Source: Saccoglossus kowalevskii (lineage: Eukaryota; Hemichordata; Enteropneusta; Harrimaniidae). Taken from it: a stretch of 20,369 nucleotides of DNA. The notes below the pieces were generated by a model. That model was given only the letters and a program-made list of their open reading frames with translations, did not search any database and had not been told where the DNA came from. Shown here piece after piece: positions 1 through 11,687 of this stretch (the first letter of the stretch is position 1; each line of letters starts with the position of its first letter). The DNA lies in assembly GCF_000003605.2 (NCBI RefSeq), contig NW_003142130.1, positions 1 through 20,369 on the forward strand, given 5' to 3'. A program made the position numbers and the translations under genes.

Positions 1-139
1 AAATTGTAAGATAAATATTTACGCAATATCACGTTTGAATCTGGAAAATCCATTATTTTGCGTTATTTTATTTATTATACACGGTACTAACCCCTAATAC
101 TCATTCGCCTATTTCGGGGTATTTTTTAGTTTCTTTTAG
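1..139 (+). other. Probable short spliceosomal intron (6-139) with 5 bp of upstream exon
   Basis: AT-rich stretch bearing the full set of short-intron signals on the + strand. A GTAAGA donor-like hexamer starts at 6. A perfect TACTAAC branch-point heptamer lies at 85-91, with a second CTAAT-type candidate at 94-98. A T-rich tract runs from 121 and ends in TTCTTTTAG, with AG at 138-139. The branch A at 90 is about 49 nt from the acceptor, a normal spacing. The earlier AG at 128-129 is a less likely acceptor because an exon starting there would meet an in-frame TAG at 137-139. If both ends are right, the intron is 134 bp and phase 0, joining ATT (3-5) to GTT (140-142). The acceptor and branch point are better supported than the donor, which sits at the window edge with almost no exon visible. 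If the donor is wrong, the intron simply extends beyond the window. Confidence 0.5.
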
Positions 140-292
140 GTTATTGTCTTGACTTACGAAATGCAATGCTTTCGGCATAAGTTCAGCAGAGAACGCATTA
201 ATGATGGTAAATCGTCGAACAATCTCAACACTGAAGGAATGGACTTCGAGCAGCCCATCGATGAAACCATCTCTGTCGACTCCATCCTATAA
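140..292 (+). CDS. Probable terminal coding exon of an unidentified gene (C-terminal 50 residues, partial)
   Basis: Read from the acceptor at 138-139 in phase 0, this stretch encodes 50 residues and then TAA at 290-292. It begins with a short hydrophobic stretch (VIVLTYE) followed by a basic patch (CFRHKFSRER). It continues into a polar, then acidic tail, and ends in -VDSIL. This is the composition expected where a membrane helix leaves the bilayer into a cytoplasmic tail, but only the end of any such helix would lie in this exon. The last residues S-I-L match the class I PDZ-binding pattern (S/T-x-hydrophobic at the C terminus). I do not recognise the protein. A hydrophobic run, then Glu, then basic residues is loosely like the end of the M4 helix in ionotropic glutamate/IR receptors, and that is speculation only. 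The same frame has an ATG at 161, so a 43-residue ORF is the minimal reading. Support comes from the flanking splice and poly(A) signals rather than from homology. Confidence 0.5.
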   Translation, partial: VIVLTYEMQCFRHKFSRERINDGKSSNNLNTEGMDFEQPIDETISVDSIL

Positions 293-314
293 AATAAAAA
301 AAATAAATAATAAA
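293..314 (+). terminator. Cluster of poly(A) signals behind the terminal exon
   Basis: Three AATAAA hexamers start at 293, 302 and 309 in an A/T-only run directly after the TAA stop at 290-292. Their position suits cleavage and polyadenylation of the + strand transcript a few tens of bases downstream, roughly 320-345. That would give an extremely short 3' UTR and end transcription before the satellite. The run is also simple A-rich sequence, so some hexamers may be coincidental. Three of them right after a stop codon make a real signal more likely than not. Confidence 0.5.
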
Positions 315-400
315 ACGTCATGTATTGCCATTCAGTGTGACGAATATAATTAGACGCCGAACATATGGCCGATCATTACCGACTGGCTTGCAAATGAATG
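315..400. other. Unique spacer between the gene end and the satellite
   Basis: About 85 bp of non-repetitive sequence in which I see no ORF, RNA gene or similarity to the 83-bp unit until the last two bases. The TG at 399-400 matches unit positions 82-83. The left array junction is therefore at 398/399 or 400/401. No target-site duplication is evident when compared with the right junction near 19,901. Confidence 0.5.
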
Positions 401-481
401 TATAGCGAATGGAATGCCCCAGATTCAAGGCTATACAATGAGATATTACTGGAACTGTATCTAGGCGTTAGTGGAGTGGTT
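401..481. repeat. Divergent left-edge satellite copy (81 bp)
   Basis: The first copy is 81 bp rather than 83. It reads GCGAATGGAATGCCCCAGATTC where the array has GCGAGTGGAATGTCACATAGATTC: a G-to-A change, then CCCC in place of TCACAT, a net loss of 2 bp. It carries the CAAGG, CTATAC, G53, G75, T83 variant set seen in many internal copies. From about 421 it is normal. A decayed terminal copy is expected at a satellite edge, where unequal exchange rarely reaches to correct it. Confidence 0.9.
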
Positions 482-1726
482 TATAGCGAGTGGAATGTCA
501 CATAGATTCTAGGCTATACAATGAGATATTACTAGAACTGTATCTAGGCGTTAGTAGAGTGGTTTATAGCGAGTGGAATGTCACATAGATTCTGGGCTGC
601 ACAATGAGATATTACTAGAACTGTATCTAGGCGTTAGTGGAGTGGTGTATAGCGAGTGGAATGTCACATAGATTCAAGGCTATACAATGAGATATTACTA
701 GAACTGTATCTAGGCGTTAGTACAGTGGTGTATAGCGAGTGGAATGTCACATATATTCAAGGCTGCACAATGAGATATTACTAGAACTGTATCTAGGCGT
801 TAGTAGAGTGGTGTATAGCGAGTGGAATGTCACATAGATTCTAGGCTGCACAATGAGATATTACTAGAACTGTATCTAGGCGTTAGTGGAGTGGTGTATA
901 GCGAGTGGAATGTCACATATATTCAAGGCTGCACAATGAGATATTACTAGAACTGTATCTAGGCGTTAGTAGAGTGGTGTATAGCGAGTGGAATGTCACA
1001 TAGATTCTAGGCTGCACAATGAGATATTACTAGAACTGTATCTAGGCGTTAGTGGAGTGGTGTATAGCGAGTGGAATGTCACATAGATTCTTGGCTGCAC
1101 AATGAGATATTACTGGAACTGTATCTAGGCGTTAGTGGAGTGGTGTATAGCGAGTGGAATGTCACATAGATTCTAGGCTGCACAATGAGATATTACTAGA
1201 ACTGTATCTAGGCGTTAGTAGAGTGGTGTATAGCGAGTGGAATGTCACATAGATTCTTGGCTGCACAATGAGATATTACTAGAACTGTATCTAGGCGTTA
1301 GTAGAGTGGTGTATAGCGAGTGGAATGTCACATAGATTCTAGGCTGCACAATGAGATATTACTAGAACTGTATCTAGGCGTTAGTGGAGTGGTGTATAGC
1401 GAGTGGAATGTCACACAGATTCTAGGCTGCACAATGAGATATTACTAGAACTGTATCTAGGCGTTAGTAGAGTGGTGTATAGCGAGTGGAATGTCACATA
1501 GATTCTAGGCTGCACAATGAGATATTACTAGAACTGTATCTAGGCGTTAGTGGAGTGGTGTATAGCGAGTGGAATGTCACATAGATACTAGGCTGCACAA
1601 TGAGATATTACTAGAACTGTATCTAGGCGTTAGTAGAGTGGTGTATAGCGAGTGGAATGTCACATAGATTCTAGGCTATACAATGAGATATTACTAGAAC
1701 TGGATCTAGGCGTTAGTAGAGTGGTT

Positions 1727-2224
1727 TATAGCGAGTGGAATGTCACATAGATTCTAGGCTGCACAATGAGATATTACTAGAACTGTATCTAGGCGTTAGT
1801 AGAGTGATGTATAGCGAGTGGAATGTCACATATATTCAAGGCTATACAATGAGATATTACTGGAACTGTATCTAGGCGTTAGTGGAGTGGTTTATAGCGA
1901 GTGGAATGTCACATAGATTCTAGGCGGCACAATGAGATATTACTAGAACTGTATCTAGGCGTTAGTGGAGTGGTTTATAGCGAGTGGAATATCACATAGA
2001 TTCTAGGCTGCACAATGAGATATTACTAGAACTGTATCTAGGCGTTAGTAGAGTGATGTATAGCGAGTGGAATGTCACATATATTCAAGGCTATACAATG
2101 AGATATTACTGGAACTGTATCTAGGCGTTAGTGGAGTGGTTTATAGCGAGTGGAATGTCACATAGATTCTAGGCGGCACAATGAGATATTACTAGAACTG
2201 TATCTAGGCGTTAGTGGAGTGGTG
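1727..2224. repeat. Local 3-unit (249 bp) tandem duplication within the satellite
   Basis: Copies starting at 1727, 1810 and 1893 share their variant pattern with copies at 1976, 2059 and 2142. In each block the first copy ends GTGATG, the second has ATATATTCAAGG with CTATAC and G53, and the third has the rare GGCGGCAC. GGCGGCAC (near 1,923 and 2,172) was seen nowhere else in the array, which makes common descent clear. The second block has a private GAATATCAC near 1,990, and the blocks' last copies differ at unit position 83. Confidence 0.8.
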
Positions 2225-2390
2225 TATAGCGAGTGGAATGTCACATAGATTCTTGGCTGCACAATGAGATATTACTAGAACTGTATCTAGGCGTTAGTAG
2301 AGTGATGTATAGCGAGTGGAATGTCACATATATTCAAGGCTATACAATGAGATATTACTAGAACTGTATCTAGGCGTTAGTAGAGTGGTG

Positions 2391-3469
2391 TATAGCGAGT
2401 GGAATGTCACATAGATTCTTGGCTGCACAATGAGATATTACTAGAACTGTATCTAGGCGTTAGTAGAGTGGTGTATAGCGAGTGGAATGTCACATAGATT
2501 CAAGGCTATACAATGAGATATTACTAGAACTGTATCTAGGCGTTAGTGGAGTGGTTTATAGCGAGTGGAATGTCACATAGATTCAAGGCTATACAATGAG
2601 ATATTACTGGAACTGTATCTAGGCGTTAGTGGAGTGGTTTATAGCGAGTGGAATGTCACATAGATTCTAGGCTGCACAATGAGATATTACTAGAACTGTA
2701 TCTAGGCGTTAGTAGAGTGGTGTATAGCGAGTGGAATGTCACATAGATTATAGGCTGCACAATGAGATATTACTAGAACTGTATCTAGGCGTTAGTAGAG
2801 TGGTGTATAGCGAGTGGAATGTCACATAGATTCTAGGCTATACAATGAGATATTACTGGAACTGTATCTAGGCGTTAGTGGAGTGGTTTATAGCGAGTGG
2901 AATGTCACATAGATTCTAGGCTATACAATGAGATATTACTAGAACTGTATCTAGGCGTTAGTGGAGTGGCGTATAGCGAGTGGAATGTCACATAGATTCT
3001 AGGCTGCACAATGAGATATTACTAGAACTGTATCTAGGCGTTAGTAGAGTGGTGTATAGCGATTGGAATGTCACATAGATTTTTGGCTGCACAATGAGAT
3101 ATTACTAGAACTGTATCTAGGCGTTAGTAGAGTGGTGTATAGCGAGTGGAATGTCACATAGATTCAAGGCTATACAATGAGATATTACTAGAACTGTATC
3201 TAGGCGTTAGTGGAGTGGTTTATAGCGAGTGGAATGTCACATAGATTCAAGGCTATACAATGAGATATTACTGGAACTGTATCTAGGCGTTAGTGGAGTG
3301 GTTTATAGCGAGTGGAATGTCACATAGATTCTAGGCTGCACAATGAGATATTACTAGAACTGAATCTAGGCGTTAGTAGAGTGGTGTATAGCGAGTGGAA
3401 TGTCACATAGATTATAGGCTGCACAATGAGATATTACTAGAACTGTATCTAGGCGTTAGTAGAGTGGTG
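2391..3469. repeat. Pair of 5-unit blocks duplicated at an 8-unit (664 bp) offset
   Basis: Copies from 2391 to 2805 recur as copies from 3055 to 3469. The shared order is a T-type copy (CTTGG or TTTGG), CAAGG/A53/T83, CAAGG/G53/T83, CTAGG/A75/G83, then a copy with the uncommon ATTATAGG. The ATTATAGG marker occurs once more near 6,070, again behind a CAAGG/G53/T83 copy and a CTAGG/A75/G83 copy. This suggests the end of the block was copied a third time and then diverged (CTGTAC, GTGATG). Confidence 0.75.
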
Positions 3470-4216
3470 TATAGCGAGTGGAATGTCACATAGATTCTAG
3501 GCTGCACAATGAGATATTACTAGAACTGTATCTAGGCGTTAGTGGAGTGGTGTATAGCGAGTGGAATGTCACATAGATTCTAGGCTGCACAATGAGATAT
3601 TACTAGAACTGTATCTAGGCGTTAGTAGAGTGATGTATAGCGAGTGGAATGTCACATAGATTCTAGGCTATACAATGAGATATTACTGGAACTGTATCTA
3701 GGCGTTAGTGGAGTTGCGTATAGCGAGTGGAATGTCACATAGATTCTAGGCTGCACAATGAGATATTACTAGAACTGTATCTAGGCGTTAGTAGAGTGGT
3801 GTATAGCGAGTGGAATGTCACATAGATTCAAGGCTATACAATGAGATATTACTGGAACTGTATCTAGGCGTTAGTGGAGTGGTTTATAGCGAGTGGAATG
3901 TCACATAGATTCTAGGCTATACAATGAGATATTACTAGAACTGTATCTAGGCGTTAGTAGAGTGATGTATAGCGAGTGGAATTTCACATAGATTCTAGGC
4001 TATACAATGAGATATTACTAGAACTGTATCTAGGCGTTAGTAGAGTGATGTATAGCGAGTGGAATGTCACATAGATTCTAGGCTATACAATGAGATATTA
4101 CTGGAACTGTATCTAGGCGTTAGTGGAGTGGTGTATAGCGAGTGGAATGTCACATAGATTCTTGGCTGCACAATGAGATATTACTAGAACTGTATCTAGG
4201 CGTTAGTAGAGTGGTG

Positions 4217-5710
4217 TATAGCGAGTGGAATGTCACATAGATTCTAGGCTGCACAATGAGATATTACTAGAACTGTATCTAGGCGTTAGTGGAGTGGTGT
4301 ATAGCGAGTGGAATGTCACATAGATTCTTGGCTGCACAATGAGATATTACTGGAACTGTATCTAGGCGTTAGTGGAGTGGTGTATAGCGAGTGGAATGTC
4401 ACATAGATTCTAGGCTGCACAATGAGATATTACTAGAACTGTATCTAGGCGTTAGTAGAGTGGTGTATAGCGAGTGGAATGTCACATAGATTCTAGGCTG
4501 CACAATGAGATATTACTAGAACTGTATCTAGGCGTTAGTAGAGTGGTGTATAGCGAGTGGAATGTCACATAGATTCTAGGCTGCACAATGAGATATTACT
4601 GGAACTGTATCTAGGCGTTAGTAGAGTGGTGTATAGCGAGTGGAATGTCACATAGATTCTAGGCTGCACAATGAGATATTACTAGAACTGTATCTAGGCG
4701 TTAGTGGAGTGGTTTATAGCGAGTGGAATGTCACATAGATTCTAGGCTATACAATGAGATATTACTAGAACTGTATCTAGGCGTTAGTGGAGTGGTTTAT
4801 AGCGAGTGGAATGTCACATAGATTCTAGGCTATACAATGAGATATTACTAGAACTGTATCTAGGCGTTAGTGGAGTGGTGTATAGCGAGTGGAATGTCAC
4901 ATAGATTCTTGGCTGCACAATGAGATATTACTAGAACTGTATCTAGGCGTTAGTAGAGTGGTGTATAGCGAGTGGAATGTCACATAGATTCTTGGCTGCA
5001 CAATGAGATATTACTGGAACTGTATCTAGGCGTTAGTGGAGTGGTGTATAGCGAGTGGAATGTCACATAGATTTTTGGCTGCACAATGAGATATTACTAG
5101 AACTGTATCTAGGCGTTAGTAGAGTGGTGTATAGCGAGTGGAATGTCACATAGATTTTTGGCTGCACAATGAGATATTACTAGAACTGTATCTAGGCGTT
5201 AGTAGAGTGGTGTATAGCGAGTGGAATGTCACATAGATTCTAGGCTGCACAATGAGATATTACTAGAACTGTATCTAGGCGTTAGTAGAGTGGTGTATAG
5301 CGAGTGGAATGTCACATAGATTCTTGGCTGCACAATGAGATATTACTAGAACTGTATCTAGGCGTTAGTAGAGTGGTGTATAGCGAGTGGAATGTCACAT
5401 AGATTCTTGGCTGCACAATGAGATATTACTGGAACTGTATCTAGGCGTTAGTGGAGTGGTGTATAGCGAGTGGAATGTCACATAGATTCTAGGCTGCACA
5501 ATGAGATATTACTAGAACTGTATCTAGGCGTTAGTAGAGTGGTGTATAGCGAGTGGAATGTCACATAGATTCTAGGCTGCACAATGAGATATTACTAGAA
5601 CTGTATCTAGGCGTTAGTAGAGTGGTGTATAGCGAGTGGAATGTCACATAGATTCTAGGCTGCACAATGAGATATTACTGGAACTGTATCTAGGCGTTAG
5701 TAGAGTGGTG
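4217..5710. repeat. Repeated satellite block, source or sister of the 9,032-9,778 block
   Basis: Copies from 4300 to 4631 show the order CTTGG/G53/G75, CTAGG/A53/A75, CTAGG/A53/A75, CTAGG/G53/A75. The same four-copy order returns at 5379-5710 (13 units later) and at 9115-9446 (58 units later). Between 4217 and 4714 and again between 9032 and 9529, six consecutive copies agree at every dimorphic site scored. The blocks then continue in parallel apart from one extra CTAGG/CTATAC copy in the left block. Confidence 0.7.
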
Positions 5711-7869
5711 TATAGCGAGTGGAATGTCACATAGATTCTAGGCTGCACAATGAGATATTACTAGAACTGTATCTAGGCGTTTAGTAGAGTGGTGTATAGC
5801 GAGTGGAATGTCACATAGATTCTAGGCTGCACAATGAGATATTACTAGAACTGTATCTAGGCGTTAGTGGAGTGGTTTATAGCGAGTGGAATGTCACATA
5901 GATTCAAGGCTATACAATGAGATATTACTGGAACTGTATCTAGGCGTTAGTGGAGTGGTTTATAGCGAGTGGAATGTCACATAGATTCTAGGCTGCACAA
6001 TGAGATATTACTAGAACTGTATCTAGGCGTTAGTAGAGTGGTGTATAGCGAGTGGAATGTCACATAGATTATAGGCTGTACAATGAGATATTACTAGAAC
6101 TGTATCTAGGCGTTAGTAGAGTGATGTATAGCGAGTGGAATGTCACATAGATTCTAGGCTATACAATGAGATATTACTGGAACTGTATCTAGGCGTTAGT
6201 GGAGTGTCGTATAGCGAGTGGAATGTCACATAGATTCTAGGCTGCACAATGATATATTACTAGAACTGTATCTAGGCGTTAGTAGAGTGGTGTATAGCGA
6301 GAGGAATGTCACATAGATTTTTGGCTGCACAATGAGATATTACTAGAACTGTATCTAGGCGTTAGTAGAGTGGTGTATAGCGAGTGGAATGTCACATAGA
6401 TTCTTGGCTGCACAATGAGATATTACTAGAACTGTATCTAGGCGTTAGTAGAGTGGTGTATAGCGAGTGGAATGTCACATAGATTCTTGGCTGCACAATG
6501 AGATATTACTGGAACTGTATCTAGGCGTTAGTGGAGTGGTGTATAGCGAGTGGAATGTCACATAGATTCTAGGCTGCACAATGAGATATTACTCGAACTG
6601 TATCTAGGCGTTAGTAGAGTGGTGTATAGCGAGTGGAATGTCACATAGATTCTTGGCTGCACAATGAGATATTACTAGAACTGTATCTAGGCGTTAGTAG
6701 AGTGGTGTATAGCGAGTGGAATGTCACATAGATTCTAGGCTGCACAATGAGATATTACTAGAACTGTATCTAGGCGTTAGTAGAGTGGTGTATAGCGAGT
6801 GGAATGTCACATAGATTCTTGGCTGCACAATGAGATATTACTAGAACTGTATCTAGGCGTTAGTAGAGTGGTGTATAGCGAGTGGAATGTCACATAGATT
6901 CTAGGCTGCACAATGAGATATTACTAGAACTGTATCTAGGCGTTAGTGGAGTGGTGTATAGCGAGTGGAATGTCACATAGATTCTAGGCTGCACAATGAG
7001 ATATTACTAGAACTGTATCTAGGCGTTAGTGGAGTGGTTTATAGCGAGTGGAATGTCACATAGATTCAAGGCTATACAATGAGATATTACTAGAACTGTA
7101 TCTAGGCGTTAGTAGAGTGGTTTATAGCGAGTGGAATGTCACATAGATTCTAGGCTGCACAATGAGATATTACTGGAACTGTATCTAGGCGTTAGTGGAG
7201 TGGTGTATAGCGAGTGGAATGTCACATAGATTCTAGGCTGCACAATGAGATATTACTAGAACTGTATCTAGGCGTTAGTAGAGTGGTGTATAGCGAGTGG
7301 AATGTCACATAGATTCTAGGCTATACAATGCGCTATTACTAGAACTGTATCTAGGCGTTAGTAGAGTGGTGTATAGCGAGTGGAATGTCACATAGACTCT
7401 AGGCTGCACAATGAGATATTACTGGAACTGTATCTAGGCGTTAGTAGAGTGGTGTATAGCGAGTGGAATGTCACATAGATTCTAGGCTGCACAATGAGAT
7501 ATTACAAGAACTGTATCTAGGCGTTAGTGGAGTGGTTTATAGCGAGTGGAATGTCACATAGATTCAAGGCTGCACAATGAGATATTACTAGAACTGTATC
7601 TAGGCGTTAGTAGAGTGGTGTATAGCGAGTGGAATGTCACATAGATTCTAGGCTGCACAATGAGATATTACTAGAACTGTATCTAGGCGTTAGTAGAGTG
7701 GTGTATAGCGAGTGGAATGTCACATAGATTCTAGGCTGCACAATGAGATATTACTGGAACTGTATCTAGGCGTTAGTAGAGTGGTGTATAGCGAGTGGAA
7801 TGTCACATAGATTCTAGGCTGCACAATGAGATATTACTAGAACTGTATCTAGGCGTTAGTGGAGTGGTG

Positions 7870-8118
7870 TATAGCGAGTGGAATGTCACATAGATTCTAG
7901 GCTGCACAATGAGATATTACTAGAACTGTATCTAGGCGTTAGTGGAGTGGTTTATAGCGAGTGGAATGTCACATAGATTCTAGGCTATACAATGAGATAT
8001 TACTAGAACTGTATCTAGGCGTTAGTGGAGTGGTTTATAGCGAGTGGAATGTCACATAGATTCTGGGCTGCACAATGAGATATTACTAGAACTGTATCTA
8101 GGCGTTAGTAGAGTGGTG
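7870..8118. repeat. 3-unit block paired with 10,443-10,691 (31-unit offset)
   Basis: The three copies at 7870, 7953 and 8036 match those at 10443, 10526 and 10609, ending in a copy with the rare TTCTGGGCTGC. That TGGG marker appears only four times in the window (near 593, 8,064, 10,637 and 19,516). The copies after each block are mainly CAAGG/CTATAC/T83, so the duplicated segment may extend further with rearrangement. Confidence 0.65.
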
Positions 8119-9031
8119 TATAGCGAGTGGAATGTCACATAGATTCTAGGCTATACAATGAGATATTACTAGAACTGTATCTAGGCGTTAGTAGAGTGGT
8201 GTATAGCGAGTGGAATGTCACATAGATTCAAGGCTATACAATGAGATATTACTAGAACTGTATCTAGGCGTTAGTGGAGTGGTTTATAGCGAGTGGAATG
8301 TCACATAGATTCAAGGCTATACAATGAGATATTACTAGAACTGTATCTAGGCGTTAGTGGAGTGGTTTATAGCGAGTGGAATGTCACATAGATTCAAGGC
8401 TATACAATGAGATATTACTAGAACTGTATCTAGGCGTTAGTAGAGTGGTGTATAGCGAGTGGAATGTCACATAGATTCTAGGCTATACAATGAGATATTA
8501 CTAGAACTGTATCTAGGCGTTAGTGGAGTGGTTTATAGCGAGTGGAATGTCACATAGATTCTAGGCTATACAATGAGATATTACTGGAACTGTATCTAGG
8601 CGTTCGTGGAGTGGTGTATAGCGAGTGGAATGTCACATAGATTCAAGGCTATACAATGAGATATTACTAGAACTGTATCTAGGCGTTAGTAGAGTGGTGT
8701 ATAGCGAGTGGAATGTCACATAGATTCTTGGCTGCACAATGAGATATTACTAGAACTGTATCTAGGCGTTAGTAGAGTGGTGTATAGCGAGTGGAATGTC
8801 ACATAGATTCTAGGCTATACAATGAGATATTACTAGAACTGTATCTAGGCGTTAGTAGAGTGGTGTATAGCGAGTGGAATGTCACATAGATTCTTGGCTG
8901 CACAATGAGATATTACTAGAACTGTATCTAGGCGTTAGTAGAGTGGTGTATAGCGAGTGGAATGTCACATTGATTCTAGGCTGCACAATGAGATATTACT
9001 AGAACTGTATCTAGGCGTTAGTGGAGTGGTG

Positions 9032-9778
9032 TATAGCGAGTGGAATGTCACATAGATTCTAGGCTGCACAATGAGATATTACTAGAACTGTATCTAGGCG
9101 TTAGTGGAGTGGTGTATAGCGAGTGGAATGTCACATAGATTCTTGGCTGCACAATGAGATATTACTGGAACTGTATCTAGGCGTTAGTGGAGTGGTGTAT
9201 AGCGAGTGGAATGTCACATAGATTCTAGGCTGCACAATGAGATATTACTAGAACTGTATCTAGGCGTTAGTAGAGTGGTGTATAGCGAGTGGAATGTCAC
9301 ATAGATTCTAGGCTGCACAATGAGATATTACTAGAACTGTATCTAGGCGTTAGTAGAGTGGTGTATAGCGAGTGGAATGTCACATAGATTCTAGGCTGCA
9401 CAATGAGATATTACTGGAACTGTATCTAGGCGTTAGTAGAGTGGTGTATAGCGAGTGGAATGTCACATAGATTCTAGGCTGCACAATGAGATATTACTAG
9501 AACTGTATCTAGGCGTTAGTGGAGTGGTTTATAGCGAGTGGAATGTCACATAGATTCTAGGCTATACAATGAGATATTACTAGAACTGTATCTAGGCGTT
9601 AGTGGAGTGGTGTATAGCGAGTGGAATGTCACATAGATTCTTGGCTGCACAATGAGATATTACTAGAACTGTATCTAGGCGTTAGTAGAGTGGTGTATAG
9701 CGAGTGGAATGTCACATAGATTCTTGGCTGCACAATGAGATATTACTGGAACTGTATCTAGGCGTTAGTGGAGTGGTG
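9032..9778. repeat. Distant duplicate of the 4,217-5,046 satellite block (58-unit offset)
   Basis: Nine successive copies from 9032 follow the dimorphic-site order of copies from 4217, with one CTAGG/CTATAC/T83 copy missing in this version. The 4815-bp offset equals 58 units plus the single-base insertion near 5,780. This implies exchange over nearly 5 kb within the array. Confidence 0.65.
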
Positions 9779-10774
9779 TATAGCGAGTGGAATGTCACAT
9801 AGATTCTAGGCTGCACAATGAGATATTACTAGAACTGTATCTAGGCGTTAGTAGAGTGGTGTATAGCGAGTGGAATGTCACATAGATTCTAGGCTGCACA
9901 ATGAGATATTACTAGAACTGTATCTAGGCATTAGTGGAGTGGTTTATAGCGAGTGGAATGTCACATAGATTCTAGGCTGCACAATGAGATATTACTAGAA
10001 CTGTATCTAGGCGTTAGTAGAGTGGTGTATAGCGAGTGGAATGTCACATAGATTCTAGGCTGCACAATGCGATATTACTAGAACTGTATCTAGGCGTTAG
10101 TAGAGTGGTGTATAGCGAGTGGAATGTCACATAGATTCTAGGCTGCACAATGAGATATTACTGGAACTGTATCTAGGCGTTAGTAGAGTGGTGTATAGCG
10201 AGTGGAATGTCACATAGATTCTAGGCTGCACAATGAGATATTACTAGAACTGTATCTAGGCGTTAGTGGAGTGGTTTATAGCAAGTGGAATGTCACATAG
10301 ATTCTAGGCTGCACAATGAGATATTACTAGAACTGTATCTAGGCGTTAGTGGAGTGGTGTATAGCGAGTGGAATGTCACATAGATTCTAGGCTGCACAAT
10401 GAGATATTACTAGAACTGTATCTAGGCGTTAGTGGAGTGGTTTATAGCGAGTGGAATGTCACATAGATTCTAGGCTGCACAATGAGATATTACTAGAACT
10501 GTATCTAGGCGTTAGTGGAGTGGTTTATAGCGAGTGGAATGTCACATAGATTCTAGGCTATACAATGAGATATTACTAGAACTGTATCTAGGCGTTAGTG
10601 GAGTGGTTTATAGCGAGTGGAATGTCACATAGATTCTGGGCTGCACAATGAGATATTACTAGAACTGTATCTAGGCGTTAGTAGAGTGGTGTATAGCGAG
10701 TGGAATGTCACATAGATTCAAGGCTATACAATGAGATATTACTAGAACTGTATCTAGGCGTTATTGGAGTGGTT

Positions 10775-11687
10775 TATAGCGAGTGGAATGTCACATAGAT
10801 TCAAGGCTATACAATGAGATATTACTAGAACTGTATCTAGGCGTTAGTGGAGTGGTTTATAGCGAGTGGAATGTCACATAGATTCAAGGCTATACAATGA
10901 GATATTACTGGAACTGTATCTAGGCGTTAGTAGAGTGGTGTATAGCGAGTGGAATGTCACATAGATTCTAGGCTGCACAATGAGATATTACTGGAACTGT
11001 ATCTAGGCGTTAGTAGAGTGGTGTATATCGAGTGGAATGTCACATAGATTCTAGGCTATACAATGAGATATTACTAGAACTGTATCTAGGCGTTAGTAGA
11101 GTGATGTATAGCGAGTGGAATGTCACATAGATTCTAGGCTATACAATGAGATATTACTAGAACTGTATCTAGGCGTTAGTGGAGTGGTTTATAGCGAGTG
11201 GAATGTCACATAGATTCAAGGCTATACAATGAGATATTACTGGAACTGTATCTAGGCGTTAGTAGAGTGGTGTATAGCGAGCGGAATGTCACATAGATTC
11301 TAGGCTGTACAATGAGATATTACTAGAACTGTATCTAGGCGTTAGTAGAGTGGTGTATAGCGAGTGGAATGTCACATAGATTCAAGGCTATACAATGAGA
11401 TATTACTAGAACTGTATCTAGGCGTTAGTGGAGTGGTTTATAGCGAGTGGAATGTCACATAGATTCAAGGCTATACAATGAGATATTACTGGAACTGTAT
11501 CTAGGCGTTAGTAGAGTGGTGTATAGCGAGTGGAATGTCACATAGATTCTAGGCTGCACAATGAGATATTACTGGAACTGTATCTAGGCGTTAGTAGAGT
11601 GGTGTATATCGAGTGGAATGTCACATAGATTCTTGGCTATACAATGAGATATTACTAGAACTGTATCTAGGCGTTAGTGGAGTGGTT
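10775..11687. repeat. Pair of 4-unit blocks duplicated at a 7-unit (581 bp) offset
   Basis: Copies at 10775, 10858, 10941 and 11024 recur at 11356, 11439, 11522 and 11605. The order is CAAGG/A53/T83, CAAGG/G53/A75, CTAGG/G53/A75, then a copy starting TATATCGAG instead of TATAGCGAG. I saw TATATCGAG only at these two places. The last copies differ downstream (CTAGG with GTGATG against CTTGG with T83). Confidence 0.75.

Noticed and set aside
85-127. Stem between ACCCC (90-94 region) and GGGGT (115-119 region) as a terminator or regulatory hairpin
   Set aside because: Only about 5 bp with a long loop. The same region is better explained as the branch point and pyrimidine tract of an intron.
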